A stretch of DNA of 64,000 nt from the NCBI GenBank assembly GCA_910575255.1, contig CAJTEM010000019.1, forward strand, positions 1 through 64,000, read 5' to 3'. Position numbers and translations under genes: made by a program. This DNA comes from Lachnospiraceae bacterium. Lineage in GTDB: Bacteria > Bacillota > Clostridia > Lachnospirales > Lachnospiraceae. Numbering within the stretch: the first letter of the stretch is position 1; every line of letters starts with the position of its first letter. Below the pieces are notes generated by a model. It worked only from the letters and a program-made list of their open reading frames with translations, was not told the DNA's origin and searched no databases. This document shows positions 18,511-27,993 of this stretch, piece by piece.

Positions 18511-19797
18511 ATGAAATTTTCCAAATGCGGCCCCCTCCGGGGAGAGGTTACGGTTCCCGGCGACAAATCCGTCTCCCACCGGAGCGTAATGTTCGGCTCC
18601 ATCGCCAAAGGAACCACAGAAATCCATAACTTCCTCCAGGGGGCGGACTGCCTTTCCACCATTTCCTGCTTCCGCAAAATGGGGATAGCGATCGATAATA
18701 AGGGAGACACTGTCCTGGTCCACGGCCAGGGAATGCACGGCCTGCGAAAGCCGGAGGGCATCCTGGACTGCGGCAACAGCGGCACCACCACCCGCCTGAT
18801 CTCCGGAATCCTGGCTGCCCAGGATTTTACCGTCACCCTGACCGGCGACGCTTCCATTCAAAAACGCCCCATGAATCGGATTGTTGACCCCCTCTCCCGG
18901 ATGGGAGCCAGGATCCGCAGCATACAGGGCAATGGCTGCGCCCCTTTGGAGATCACCGGCTCCCCCCTCCAAGGTATCCGCTATCTGTCCCCTGTTGCCT
19001 CTGCCCAGGTAAAATCTGCAATCCTTCTGGCCGGGCTCTACGCGGAGGGGGAAACCCGGGTCACGGAGCCGGAACTTTCCCGGAACCACACAGAACTGAT
19101 GCTCTCCCGTTTTGGAGCCGATGTGTATACGGAAAATACCACTGCCGTTATCCGGCCTGCCCCAGAACTATACGGGCAGAAGATCCTGGTGCCGGGGGAC
19201 ATCTCTTCCGCTGCCTTTTTCCTGGCTGCCGGGCTGCTCGTCCCCGGGTCCGAGATCCTTATCCGGAACGTGGGCATCAACCCCACCCGGGACGGCATTT
19301 TGAGGGTATGCCGCAAGATGGGGGCTGACCTCACCCTGCTTGGCGTAAACCAGGACGCCGGGGAGCCTGTGGCGGATCTGCTGGTCAAAAGCAGCCATCT
19401 CCATGGGATTACCATCGGCGGGGCCATCATCCCCACCCTGATTGACGAGCTTCCTATCATTGCTGCCATGGCCTGCTTCGCAGAGGGGGAAACCATTATC
19501 CGGGATGCCGCCGAGTTAAAGGTCAAGGAGTCCAACCGCATTGATGTGATGGTGAGAAACCTCTCTGCCATGGGGGCGGATGTGGAGGAGACGGCAGACG
19601 GCATGATCATCCGGGGAGGCAGGCCTCTTTTCGGCGCCGCCATCGACAGCCGGCTGGACCACCGCATTGCCATGACCTTTGCGGTTGCCGCCTGCCTGGC
19701 TGAGGGTGAGACAGAGATTCTGGGGGCGGAATGCGTAAATATCTCTTATCCCGGGTTTTATCAGGATTTGGAGCGGCTGAAAAAGCACGGAATCTGA
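18511..19797 (+). CDS. aroA: 3-phosphoshikimate 1-carboxyvinyltransferase (EPSP synthase)
   Basis: Transfers enolpyruvyl from PEP to shikimate-3-phosphate. The 428-residue protein has the PGDKSVSHR motif at the N-terminus and LDCGNSGTTTRL, NPTRDGILRV, ESNRIDVMV and DHRIAM further along, all typical of the family. It follows tyrA by 18 bases with GGGAGG upstream. The remaining shikimate genes are not in the window. Confidence 0.97.
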   Translation: MKFSKCGPLRGEVTVPGDKSVSHRSVMFGSIAKGTTEIHNFLQGADCLSTISCFRKMGIAIDNKGDTVLVHGQGMHGLRKPEGILDCGNSGTTTRLISGILAAQDFTVTLTGDASIQKRPMNRIVDPLSRMGARIRSIQGNGCAPLEITGSPLQGIRYLSPVASAQVKSAILLAGLYAEGETRVTEPELSRNHTELMLSRFGADVYTENTTAVIRPAPELYGQKILVPGDISSAAFFLAAGLLVPGSEILIRNVGINPTRDGILRVCRKMGADLTLLGVNQDAGEPVADLLVKSSHLHGITIGGAIIPTLIDELPIIAAMACFAEGETIIRDAAELKVKESNRIDVMVRNLSAMGADVEETADGMIIRGGRPLFGAAIDSRLDHRIAMTFAVAACLAEGETEILGAECVNISYPGFYQDLERLKKHGI

Positions 19798-19803
19798 TGC
19801 TTC

Positions 19804-20859
19804 TTAATGTCCCTCGATCACAATCGCCTGAGACAAATGCCTGGGCGTATCCGCATTGAGCCCCTTGTGCTCCGCCAGGTAATACCCCATCATCTGGCCG
19901 ATAAACCCGATCATGGCGGCATTTTGCAGGCTGTCATAGCCATAGTCCAGATTCAGCGTATAATCCGCCGCCCCATAACGGGATGCTGCCTGGGGGCCCA
20001 CGGCCAGGACGGTTGCGCCATAGCCCTTCATCTCTGCCAGAAGCTCATCATCCCCCTCTATGGTATCCTCATTGCCCAGAAGGATAATCATCGTCTTATC
20101 GTCCACCAGGCTCATGGGACCGTGGCGGTACTCCAGGGTGTAGTAGGCTTCCGAATTGCTGAGGCTCATTTCCTTCATCTTGTTCATGCACTCATTGGCA
20201 ATTCCGTAATTGATTCCCTGTCCCAGCGTAATGTAAAGATTCAATTCCGGATGTTCGGCAACAATCTGCTTTGCCAGCTGATCCGTTGCCTTTAAAAATT
20301 CCTCTGACTCCTGCCTGTAATTGCTCATGGCCCTGATCTTCTCCTGCTTGCCCCCCGCGTAAAATGCCAGCACCACAGCCAGGTACACCATGCTGGTAAA
20401 GGAACGTGTCATGATTACGCTGTCCTCTGCCGTCTCGGGTGACAGAAGGACATAATCATTGTATTTCTTACTGTCCGGATCGCAGGTGATGGCCAGGGTC
20501 TTTACCCCGGGAAAATGTCTCACCTTATCGATGGCCATCCGCACCTCCGTGGTGTAGCTTTTCCTGGTAATGGGCAGCACCAGCACCTTCTTGCCCTTTC
20601 CCACATAGGTCTCGGGAAAATAATATAACTCGGAGCAGCACATACCCTTGGCCGGGATTTTCGTGCAGGTGGCAAATGCGTGTGCCGATGCCTGTGCCAG
20701 ATACAGGGAAGTCCCGCAGCCGGTAAAGATCAACTCCTCGTATTCTTCCGCAAACACCTGATCCAGCACCTGGAAAATGCTCTCCAGAGAGTCATTGATT
20801 GCCTGAAAGGAGGCCGGCTGCCCGTACATCTCCCGATAAGTCAGTTCACTGCTTTTCAT
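19804..20859 (-). CDS. SIS-domain sugar-phosphate protein (isomerase/deglycase type)
   Basis: A 351-residue protein with two SIS domains, as in the isomerase half of glucosamine-6-phosphate synthase. Visible are IFTGCGTSLYLAQASAH in the first domain, PITRKSYTTEVRMA where GlmS-like proteins have a serine-rich phosphate loop, and LEYRHGPMSLVD in the second domain. Related proteins include AgaS and the fructoselysine-phosphate deglycase FrlB. It is the last gene of the LacI-controlled sugar operon. The start MKSSELTYRE has AGGAG six bases upstream; the longer frame begins with a poly-Lys stretch without a site. Confidence 0.85.
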   Translation of the reverse strand: MKSSELTYREMYGQPASFQAINDSLESIFQVLDQVFAEEYEELIFTGCGTSLYLAQASAHAFATCTKIPAKGMCCSELYYFPETYVGKGKKVLVLPITRKSYTTEVRMAIDKVRHFPGVKTLAITCDPDSKKYNDYVLLSPETAEDSVIMTRSFTSMVYLAVVLAFYAGGKQEKIRAMSNYRQESEEFLKATDQLAKQIVAEHPELNLYITLGQGINYGIANECMNKMKEMSLSNSEAYYTLEYRHGPMSLVDDKTMIILLGNEDTIEGDDELLAEMKGYGATVLAVGPQAASRYGAADYTLNLDYGYDSLQNAAMIGFIGQMMGYYLAEHKGLNADTPRHLSQAIVIEGH

Positions 20860-20978
20860 TTCTGTCTCCTTTTTGTTCTTCGTTTTTGTTTTCATGGAAG
20901 AACCTGATTTTCATGAAATCCGCCCTTTGCGGACCTGGCTCTTCTATGATGCCAGCTTTCCCATGGTTCTCCTTCTGC

Positions 20979-21836
20979 TCAGACCGCTTTTCCCTCTGCC
21001 CCGGCCAAAAGGATAATCTTGCGCACATCCTCCTGGAGACGCTCATTCGCATACCGGGACAGCTTCCAGGAATGACCCTGGTGCTCTAAGGTTTTTAAGC
21101 CTTCCTCATAATGCTCCACATATTTGTAACGGATCTCCGTGCCGAAATTGATCTTTGCCACTCCCATGCGGATGGCATCCCGGATGATCTCCTCCTTCAT
21201 CCCCGTACATCCGTGAAGCACCAGGGGAATATCCGTAAATTTCCGCACAGCCTCAAGAATTTCCAGATGGATGTCCGGCTCCCCCTTGTAATAGCCGTGG
21301 GCATTGCCGATGCCGATGGCCAGGGAGTCCGGCTGGCAAAGCTTCAGGAAATGCCTCACCTCTTCCGGATCCACAATGTTCTTGTTCTCCATCGCCGTGC
21401 CCATATTGTCCAGGCGCAGAAGTTCTCCCACCTCTGCCTCCACCGGCACGCCAAAGCATTTTGCCACCTTTAAAACCTCATTGGTCATCCGGGCATTTTC
21501 CTCAACGGGCTTTGTGGAGCCGTCAATCATCAGGGAGGTGAAACCCAGCTTCAGCGCCTCCATGCAGATGTCAAAGCCGTCCCCATGATCTAAGTGTATC
21601 GCTACCGGCACGGACACCCTGTCTGCACACCATTTGCATACATTCACAAACCAGTCGTGGCCGGAATAGGCCCCCGTGTTCACATAATGCGCCAACATTA
21701 CCGGGGATTTCAGATCCTCTGCTGCCTTGCAGATGGCCCAGATAATGTCATAATTTCCGCCCTGGGTGTTGATGGCCGGCACTGCGTAGCCTTTTGCCGC
21801 CCCATCCATGAGCATTTTTTTACTTGTTGTCAGCAT
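20979..21836 (-). CDS. Class II fructose/tagatose-bisphosphate-type aldolase
   Basis: A zinc-dependent aldolase of 285 residues that would cleave a ketose phosphate to two three-carbon units. Family motifs are IHLDHGDGFD (zinc histidine), SLMIDGS, EAEVGEL, IGNAHGYYKG (zinc histidine), LVLHGCTGM (histidine) and KINFGTEIR (phosphate binding). KbaY, GatY and IolJ-type enzymes share these, so the exact substrate is open. It lies between the ABC importer and the SIS gene in one operon. Confidence 0.9.
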   Translation of the reverse strand: MLTTSKKMLMDGAAKGYAVPAINTQGGNYDIIWAICKAAEDLKSPVMLAHYVNTGAYSGHDWFVNVCKWCADRVSVPVAIHLDHGDGFDICMEALKLGFTSLMIDGSTKPVEENARMTNEVLKVAKCFGVPVEAEVGELLRLDNMGTAMENKNIVDPEEVRHFLKLCQPDSLAIGIGNAHGYYKGEPDIHLEILEAVRKFTDIPLVLHGCTGMKEEIIRDAIRMGVAKINFGTEIRYKYVEHYEEGLKTLEHQGHSWKLSRYANERLQEDVRKIILLAGAEGKAV

Positions 21837-21889
21837 ATTATCCCCCTTATTTTTCAGCCCTTTTGATGCCGCGCCGGCTCTTAAGGCTG

Positions 21890-22735
21890 CTATCCTTTCA
21901 CCGCTCCTGCCACCAGGCCTTTGACCATGTACTTCTGGAAGAAGAAGAACAAAAACATGATCGGCAGGATGCCCACTACTGAGATCGTGTTAACCTTTGA
22001 CCAGTCATAGGACAGTTCCCCTAAGTAACGCAGCGCCACGCCTGCTGATAATGTCCGCAGGCTGTCATTCTGAATCAGGGTGACTGCGTGGAGATAGTCG
22101 TCCCAGGTCATCAGAAAGGCATAGATTCCCACTGCCACCATACCGGATTTCACCAGAGGCATCACGATCTGAAACAGGGTCTGGATCCGTCCCGCCCCGT
22201 CCACAATGGCCGCCTCCTCCAGTTCCCGGGGAATCCCGTCAAAAAAGCTGGCCATTAAGGTAATGGCAAAGGGCAGCATGGCTGCCGTCAGTGCCAGAAT
22301 CAGTCCTGCCCGGGTATTGATCAGATGAATCTTACCCAAAAGGTCATACAGGGAGATCATCCGGCTGACAATGGGGAACATCTGCGCCGACAGAAACGCC
22401 GCTACAATCCACCGGTTCCACCGAATCTTGAAACGGGACAGGGCATAGCCGGACATCACAGCCAGAACCAGCGTAACTGCTGCCGTAATTCCGGATACAA
22501 TAAAATTATTTTTGTAATAGATAAAGAAAAAGTTATCCTCCGTAAACAGGGAAATATAGCTGTTCACATTCGGCGCCTCCGGAACCATGGTGGGCGGAAA
22601 CCGGTAGGCTTCCATATTGGTCTTAAAGGAGGTCATCAGCACCCAGTAGAGGGGAAACAGTAAAAACAGCAGGATCACTGCCAGGATCAGGTATTCCGCC
22701 ATAGTCCAAATCTTCTTTTTTCCTCTTGCTCCCAT
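21890..22735 (-). CDS. Sugar ABC transporter permease (MalG-like)
   Basis: A 281-residue inner-membrane protein with six hydrophobic segments and the EAA motif EEAAIVDGAGRIQTLFQIVMPLVKSG split by the conserved glycine, characteristic of CUT1-family sugar importers. It pairs with the MalF-like permease ten bases upstream. The ATPase is not encoded in the cluster, so a shared MsmX-type ATPase is probably used. Confidence 0.93.
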   Translation of the reverse strand: MGARGKKKIWTMAEYLILAVILLFLLFPLYWVLMTSFKTNMEAYRFPPTMVPEAPNVNSYISLFTEDNFFFIYYKNNFIVSGITAAVTLVLAVMSGYALSRFKIRWNRWIVAAFLSAQMFPIVSRMISLYDLLGKIHLINTRAGLILALTAAMLPFAITLMASFFDGIPRELEEAAIVDGAGRIQTLFQIVMPLVKSGMVAVGIYAFLMTWDDYLHAVTLIQNDSLRTLSAGVALRYLGELSYDWSKVNTISVVGILPIMFLFFFFQKYMVKGLVAGAVKG

Positions 22736-22744
22736 AGCCGCCTC

Positions 22745-23644
22745 CTAATTCATTTCCACGTCTTTAAAGACACGGTTGTACACAAATACCACCACGATCA
22801 TTAAGAGCATCCACACCGTTGTCACTGCTGCGCCGCTTCCCAAATTGTTGGAGACAAATGCCTCCCGGTAGCTTAAGATCGCCAGGGTGGTAGTGGCATT
22901 GTCCGGGCCTCCGCCGGTCATGGTCCAGAACAGCGGGAACTGCTTGAAGTTCTCGATAATGGCCATGGATACGGTGATCTTGATCACACTCATAATACTG
23001 GGAATTGTGATATAGACAAACCGTTTCACCCCGTTTGCCCCGTCAATGGTGGCTGCCTCCAGAAGATCCGCGGATACATTGGTCAGGCCCGACACCAGAA
23101 GCAGGGTGGTCAGGGGAATCTGTTTCCAGAGGGCGGCAATGGTAATTCCCAGAAGGGCTGTATTAGGGTCATTGAGGATGGCAAAATCCGTCATTTTCCC
23201 GCCGCTGAAAATCCCTACCAGGTACTTCAAAAGACCGTACTGGGGCTGATACATCCACATCCAGATCAGGCCGGAAATAATCGTCGGCACCACCCAGGGC
23301 GCCATCATGATACTGCGTACGAATCGGGTAAAACGAATATCCGAATTCAGAATCAGCGCCAGAATCATTCCCAGGATAAACTGGGCAATCACCACCGCTG
23401 CCACAAAAACCAGAGTGTGGGCCACTGCCATTCCCAGCCTGCCGCTGCTGAACAGTTTGATATAATTCCCGAAATGATTCCAGCTTCCCGGCGTACCGGA
23501 TATAATATTCTTCACTTTAAAATCCAAAAAGCTTTTGATCACCGAATCCGCCACCGGAACCAGAATAAAAATAACCGTTATCAGAACCGACGGAAGCAGC
23601 AATGCCCCCGCAAAAATCCGGTCATTCCGTTCCCTGGCAGTCAT
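22745..23644 (-). CDS. Sugar ABC transporter permease (MalF-like)
   Basis: A CUT1-family membrane subunit of about 299 residues with six hydrophobic segments and the EAA loop LLEAATIDGANGVKRF. I chose MTARERNDRIF as the start because TAAGG lies six bases upstream. In-frame ATGs at 23674 and 23698 and a TTG at 23719 would extend it by 10 to 25 residues but have poorer sites. It follows the binding protein and precedes the MalG-like permease. Confidence 0.9.
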   Translation of the reverse strand: MTARERNDRIFAGALLLPSVLITVIFILVPVADSVIKSFLDFKVKNIISGTPGSWNHFGNYIKLFSSGRLGMAVAHTLVFVAAVVIAQFILGMILALILNSDIRFTRFVRSIMMAPWVVPTIISGLIWMWMYQPQYGLLKYLVGIFSGGKMTDFAILNDPNTALLGITIAALWKQIPLTTLLLVSGLTNVSADLLEAATIDGANGVKRFVYITIPSIMSVIKITVSMAIIENFKQFPLFWTMTGGGPDNATTTLAILSYREAFVSNNLGSGAAVTTVWMLLMIVVVFVYNRVFKDVEMN

Positions 23645-23785
23645 GGGGACCCTTACCTGTGCATGCTTTCCCATAGTACACCAGCCATCCTTTCCCATTG
23701 CCGGAGCGTGCTTCTGCAAATGCCTTGCCCCAGGGGGCAGGGGAATTTTCCGGCATGCTCCGGCCTTTTACTCCTTTTTTCTTTC

Positions 23786-25144
23786 CTACTGAATCACATT
23801 GGCTGCCGATGCCTCGAATTCCGCGATTGCCGTGTCCACATCCTTGCCGCTTAAGGTAACTGCCTGAGCCAGGGTACACAGTTCCAGGTTCAGATCCGAC
23901 AGGGTGGGAATGAAGGTAACCGGCTTCACCTTGCCCACGGAGCCGGCTGCTCCTGCCAGGAGTGCGGAATCCTTCACCACCTGCAGTTCTTCCATGGACT
24001 GCCTGGAGGGATAGGCAGGAGTTACGGTCTCAAAATACTCGGAAATCTTATCCTCGGAAAGGATAAAGTCCACCAGCTTGGCAGTAGCTGCCTTTCTGGC
24101 ATCGTCATTGTTCATCACCATCAGGGTTCCTGCCTGGAGCACGGACTCCCCGCTGCCGCTGCCGCCTGCCAGGGGAGCTGCGGAAGCAATAAAGTCGGCG
24201 GCATCCGGATTGATGGATTTCACTCCGTTGAAGCCCCAGGACTGGTCATAGTACATCGCCAGCTGTCCCAATGCAAAAAGGTTCCTCAAGTCTTTCAGCT
24301 TGCTGTTCTCCGGATTGTAGCCGCTTTCATGGAGGGTCTTCCACATGGCCACGGCATCCCTAAAGCCCTGGTCAATGGCCAGGCTGCCCTCTGCATCCAG
24401 CACGGTTCCGCCGAAATTATGGATGGAGGAGGTCAGGCATGCGCCGGATACGGGTACGGAAGCTGTGGTCAGTCCAAAAGCATAGACCTTATTCCCGTCC
24501 TCTGTGGTCAGGGCTGCCAGCTTGGGAGCCATCTCTAACATCTCCTCATACGTGGTCGGCGGAGCCTCCGGATCCAGTCCGGCCTTCTCAAACAAATCCT
24601 TGTTGTAGTACAGCAAAAACGGAGATACATACATGGGAACCCCATAGGCCACGCCGTCAATGGAACAGGCCTCCAGAATGCTGGGGTAAATATCCGCCAT
24701 CAGTTCACTGCTCAGCACATCCGCCGCCGGCGCTGCCATCCCTGCTTCCACCATGGTGGGAATCCAGTCCAGTTCCCCGTACATCAGGTCTACCATATCC
24801 CCGCCGCCTGCCATATTGATCACCGTATTCACGATCTCGCCATAGGGGGCAGTCACCAGTTCTACCGTAATGTTAGGATTCTCTGCCGCGAATTCCTCCA
24901 GAAGCTGGTTCCAGTACACATCATACCCTGCCTCCAGGACTGCGTAGTTGGCAAACTTGATGGTAACCGGCTCCGTGATCTCTGCATCTGCCGGCGCCTT
25001 GGTCTCACTCTCCGCCTCCTTTGCCGGCTCCGCTGCCTGGGCCGGTGCCCCTGTGGTTCCCTGGGTCTGCCCGCCGCTTCCGGAGCATGCTGTCGTAAGC
25101 CCCATAATTGCTGCCATTACCAGTGCCAATGTCTGCTTTTTCAT
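23786..25144 (-). CDS. Extracellular sugar-binding lipoprotein (ABC family 1)
   Basis: A 452-residue binding protein that delivers sugar to the permeases. The signal peptide MKKQTLALVMAAIMGL ends in a lipobox TTAC with the lipidated cysteine near residue 20. A short G/A/E-rich linker and a family 1 fold follow (LYYNKDLFEKAGLDPEAPPTTYEE is the typical hinge region, best read as the YNKDLFEKAGL segment). It is the first gene of the LacI-regulated transport operon and a palindromic operator lies in its upstream region. Confidence 0.94.
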   Translation of the reverse strand: MKKQTLALVMAAIMGLTTACSGSGGQTQGTTGAPAQAAEPAKEAESETKAPADAEITEPVTIKFANYAVLEAGYDVYWNQLLEEFAAENPNITVELVTAPYGEIVNTVINMAGGGDMVDLMYGELDWIPTMVEAGMAAPAADVLSSELMADIYPSILEACSIDGVAYGVPMYVSPFLLYYNKDLFEKAGLDPEAPPTTYEEMLEMAPKLAALTTEDGNKVYAFGLTTASVPVSGACLTSSIHNFGGTVLDAEGSLAIDQGFRDAVAMWKTLHESGYNPENSKLKDLRNLFALGQLAMYYDQSWGFNGVKSINPDAADFIASAAPLAGGSGSGESVLQAGTLMVMNNDDARKAATAKLVDFILSEDKISEYFETVTPAYPSRQSMEELQVVKDSALLAGAAGSVGKVKPVTFIPTLSDLNLELCTLAQAVTLSGKDVDTAIAEFEASAANVIQ

Positions 25145-25242
25145 TCTAATACCTTCCTCTCTTTTTTATTTTCCCAGAGATTCCTCGTCTTGCCGCTTCG
25201 GCTTGGAAAATCCCTGTGGTTTTGCTTTCTTTTTTGTTCCAG

Positions 25243-25260
25243 CCCTACACATGTGTAGGG
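25243..25260. promoter_or_regulatory. Perfect 18-bp palindrome upstream of the sugar-binding protein
   Basis: CCCTACACATGTGTAGGG is a perfect palindrome. Its centre is 30 bases (about three helical turns) from the neighbouring LacI-type operator centre, and it shares TACAC/GTGTA with it. It may be a second regulator site. Confidence 0.5.
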
Positions 25261-25270
25261 TTCCTGGCCC

Positions 25271-25292
25271 GTTATACACTCGTGTGTATAAC
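25271..25292. promoter_or_regulatory. LacI-family operator O1 (transport operon)
   Basis: GTTATACACTCGTGTGTATAAC is almost a perfect palindrome with the central CG usual for LacI-family operators; it is described here by its arms GTTATACAC and GTGTATAAC. It lies between the regulator gene and the binding-protein gene and shares TACACTCGT with two other sites in this cluster. Confidence 0.75.
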
Positions 25293-25400
25293 CTGGAAAA
25301 GGGAATGAGCACCGGAGTGTGTCTGAAAATGAAGCTTCAAACATCCACTGGAAGCTGTGCCCATCATCTTTGTCTGTTCTGCTATGTCCCTTACCCGCCA

Positions 25401-26429
25401 TTAAAATCCGGCAGGCACTGCGGTGCTCTCCCTCTCAATCAATACCGTCTCAAAATCCTGGTTCTCCGGCTGGCTGCCGGCTATCATCTGTGTCAGCATA
25501 TCAATGGCGGCCTTGGCAATCTTCTCCTTCTTCATCCCGACCGTGGAAAGTCCGGGAGTAATCAGGCGGCTGATGCTGGAATCGTCAAAGCCGATAACCC
25601 GAAGCTGTTCCGGCACCTGAATGCCGATCTGCCCTGCCGCCGTCATGGCAATGCAGGCCAGCATATCGTTCCTTCCAAAAATCCCGTCCACCCGGGAACC
25701 CGTCCGAAGGCGCCTCTTCACCTCCTCTGTCACTTCCTCCTGGCTGCGGCATCCGCAGACCACACTCTCCGGCCCCACGGCAAATCCGTTGGCCTCCATC
25801 TCATCCACAAAACCGCTAAACCGCATGTCATCCGGCGGACTCACATGCCCCTTGGCACTGATACGGTCTATGTAAACCACATTCCTGCAGCCCCTGTTAA
25901 TGAGATGCCTCACCGCCTCCCTGGCGCCGGTATACAGCCCCGTCCCCAGATAAGCCACCCGCTCCACTGCCCTCTGGTGCCTCCACCTCCGGAATACCAC
26001 CACCGGAATCCCTGCCTGGCTGAACTGCTCCACATACTCGGTGGGGAAGCTGGCCGAACTGACGATAATCCCGTCAAACTGGCGGCTGATCACCTGGGAG
26101 ATGAACTCCGGAGTGTTCCGGTTGGAACACAGGGAGATCAGGTATCCTGCATCATAGGCATATCTGTCCATCTCACTGACAATACTGCTGAAATACTCGT
26201 TCGTAATATGGTCTGCAATGAATATGATCTGGTTGCTCCGCTTCCCCTTCAGGGCACGTGCCACATTGTTGGGCCGGTAATTCAAGAGCCGGACTGCTTC
26301 CTCCACCCTCTGCCGCTTTTCCTTCGCCACATAACGGTTGTTATTGATCACGTAAGACACAATGGTCTCGCTGACTCCTGCCAGCTTCGCCACATCCGCC
26401 CTGGTGACCCGCTCTCTGGTCTCGCCCAT
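25401..26429 (-). CDS. LacI-family transcriptional regulator
   Basis: A 342-residue repressor with an N-terminal LacI helix-turn-helix (TRADVAKLAGVSETIVSYVINN) whose recognition helix is followed by the hinge helix RPNNVARALKGKR. A periplasmic-binding-protein-like sensor domain follows (GFDDSSISRLITPGLSTV). It lies between the isomerase-like gene and the transport operon, and near-identical palindromic sites in front of three genes point to local control including itself. The start at MGETRERVTR has TAGGAG ten bases upstream; the ATG at 26459 lies in the operator. Confidence 0.93.
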   Translation of the reverse strand: MGETRERVTRADVAKLAGVSETIVSYVINNNRYVAKEKRQRVEEAVRLLNYRPNNVARALKGKRSNQIIFIADHITNEYFSSIVSEMDRYAYDAGYLISLCSNRNTPEFISQVISRQFDGIIVSSASFPTEYVEQFSQAGIPVVVFRRWRHQRAVERVAYLGTGLYTGAREAVRHLINRGCRNVVYIDRISAKGHVSPPDDMRFSGFVDEMEANGFAVGPESVVCGCRSQEEVTEEVKRRLRTGSRVDGIFGRNDMLACIAMTAAGQIGIQVPEQLRVIGFDDSSISRLITPGLSTVGMKKEKIAKAAIDMLTQMIAGSQPENQDFETVLIERESTAVPAGF

Positions 26430-26452
26430 CCTGGTTATTCTCCTACTTGAAA

Positions 26453-26470
26453 TGTACACTCGTATGTACT
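26453..26470. promoter_or_regulatory. LacI-family operator O2 (autoregulation)
   Basis: TGTACACTCGTATGTACT overlaps the start region of the regulator gene and carries the shared TACACTCGT core with a central CG. Confidence 0.7.
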
Positions 26471-26511
26471 GTTTATAGTCTACAACATAAAAATGGTTTT
26501 GTCAATATATT

Positions 26512-27867
26512 TTATGCAAATTTATACAGCTCGATCACCTCAACCCCCAGCAGCTGGCACAGCTGTTTCATCTCCTCCTCCACATCAGCCCACACCAGGC
26601 TGTAATGATGGGGAACTCCTTCTTCTATCATCTGTTCAATCACCTGCCTCACGGGACATTCCACCTTCACATTGGCCATGATTCCCCGGGTATACCGATC
26701 CTGGTTCAGGGCTTCCCCTTTCATCAAAAACAGCTTATATTTCCCTCCCAGGTTGCAGAACCGGGCAATGGTCACTGCCCCCGGCTTTAAGGCCCCCCAG
26801 AAGGCACTGCCCTGACCGGCCAGGGGATGGTTGCGCATCCACAATTCATATTCCGGATTCGCCAGGGAAGGCGCCGCGTTGCCGCAATGCCAGAAGGCCA
26901 TGGTATTTGCCTCCTCATCGATATGAATCATATCCGTAATAAAGGTAGGCAGACCTGTCAGATAGTTCTGGGCAATCTGCGCCAGTTCTGCGTCCACATC
27001 TCCCTCGCAGCCAATATGCACCCCCTCGTCCGCCAGCCGTCCCAGCACCGCACAGGGCGTGGTATGGAGGTTTCCCATCTCCGGCCAGCATTTGATCACC
27101 CCGAAATCATAGCCCTGCTGCTTCATCACCTCTTTTAAAGCCAGATAAAGCCGGGCATGGTTTTCCAGATGTCCCTCCGGCAGTTCCACGTCAAAGGTTT
27201 TTTCCACCCTTGCCATCTCCTCCTGGAAGGCCTCCTTCGGAATCTCTGCCATCCGGTCAAACACCACCTTTAAATCCGTCTCCTCAATCTTCACCCCAAA
27301 AGTTCTGCGGATGAGGGCCTCATCAAAGGCACAGTTGTAAAAGGCGGTGGGGCGGTATCCTAAAAGCCCCAGATTGGTGTGGCTCATAGCCTTTCTGGCA
27401 TGATAGGCAAGAATCAGCTGCCGTACCTTGTCAAGCGCACGCTTATCCTCAAGCCCTCCGTAAACCGTGTGGCAAACTGCCCCCAGACGGTGCAGGGCTG
27501 CTGCATTCATGGTCATGGCACAGAGGGCATTGGCATAGAGCCGGGTGTTTTTCTCAAACGGCACCTCATAGGGCGCCCACAGGATAAGAGGCACCCGCAC
27601 CATCTCTGCCAGAAAAGCCGCCACGTCATCACCGGTAAAAGCCCCGTACACCATGACAATCACATCTGCACCGGCTTGCCGGAACCTTTCTGCCGCAGCC
27701 TCCAGGGACTCTTTATCCCACACCACCTGCTCTGCCCTTACCACCTTTGCCTGGGAAAACTCCTCTTCCAGCCACGCCCCATATTCAGCTTCCCTCTTTA
27801 CCGGCAGTTCCCTGGGCCATCTTCCGGAACAGGTTGTCAGAAACCCAATATTCAGCTTACTCTTCAT
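26512..27867 (-). CDS. L-fucose/L-arabinose isomerase-family protein
   Basis: A 451-residue sugar-isomerase-like protein. The N-terminal half is the Rossmann-like FucI/AraA part (GADVIVMVYGAFTGDD, APYEVPF). The C-terminal part has CWPEMGN, GCEGDVDAELAQ, AFWHCGNAA and a final VPHHYSLVWADVEEEMKQL block. The family interconverts aldoses and ketoses in the cytoplasm. With the aldolase and SIS protein nearby it probably channels an imported aldose, but no sugar kinase is present and the substrate cannot be read from sequence. An operator of the adjacent LacI regulator lies just upstream. Confidence 0.85.
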   Translation of the reverse strand: MKSKLNIGFLTTCSGRWPRELPVKREAEYGAWLEEEFSQAKVVRAEQVVWDKESLEAAAERFRQAGADVIVMVYGAFTGDDVAAFLAEMVRVPLILWAPYEVPFEKNTRLYANALCAMTMNAAALHRLGAVCHTVYGGLEDKRALDKVRQLILAYHARKAMSHTNLGLLGYRPTAFYNCAFDEALIRRTFGVKIEETDLKVVFDRMAEIPKEAFQEEMARVEKTFDVELPEGHLENHARLYLALKEVMKQQGYDFGVIKCWPEMGNLHTTPCAVLGRLADEGVHIGCEGDVDAELAQIAQNYLTGLPTFITDMIHIDEEANTMAFWHCGNAAPSLANPEYELWMRNHPLAGQGSAFWGALKPGAVTIARFCNLGGKYKLFLMKGEALNQDRYTRGIMANVKVECPVRQVIEQMIEEGVPHHYSLVWADVEEEMKQLCQLLGVEVIELYKFA

Positions 27868-27906
27868 AAGAACCTCCTGCTTTTGTGATTTGTATAATTC
27901 CAGCTT

Positions 27907-27926
27907 TATAAATACGAGTGTATATA
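27907..27926. promoter_or_regulatory. LacI-family operator O3 (isomerase gene)
   Basis: TATAAATACGAGTGTATATA; read on the minus strand it contains TACACTCGTATTTA, matching the core of O1 and O2. It sits about 40-60 bases before the isomerase start codon. Confidence 0.7.
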
Positions 27927-27993
27927 GTACATATTACCATTTATCTGCGGTTTGTCAACTGTTTTTTTGCCTTGCAGGTTACTTCTCACGGGC

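Noticed and set aside
24948-26450. 500-codon plus-strand frame spanning the binding-protein start and the LacI gene
   Set aside because: It runs across two real genes and their operators on the other strand; composition is His/Pro/Leu-rich as in antisense frames.
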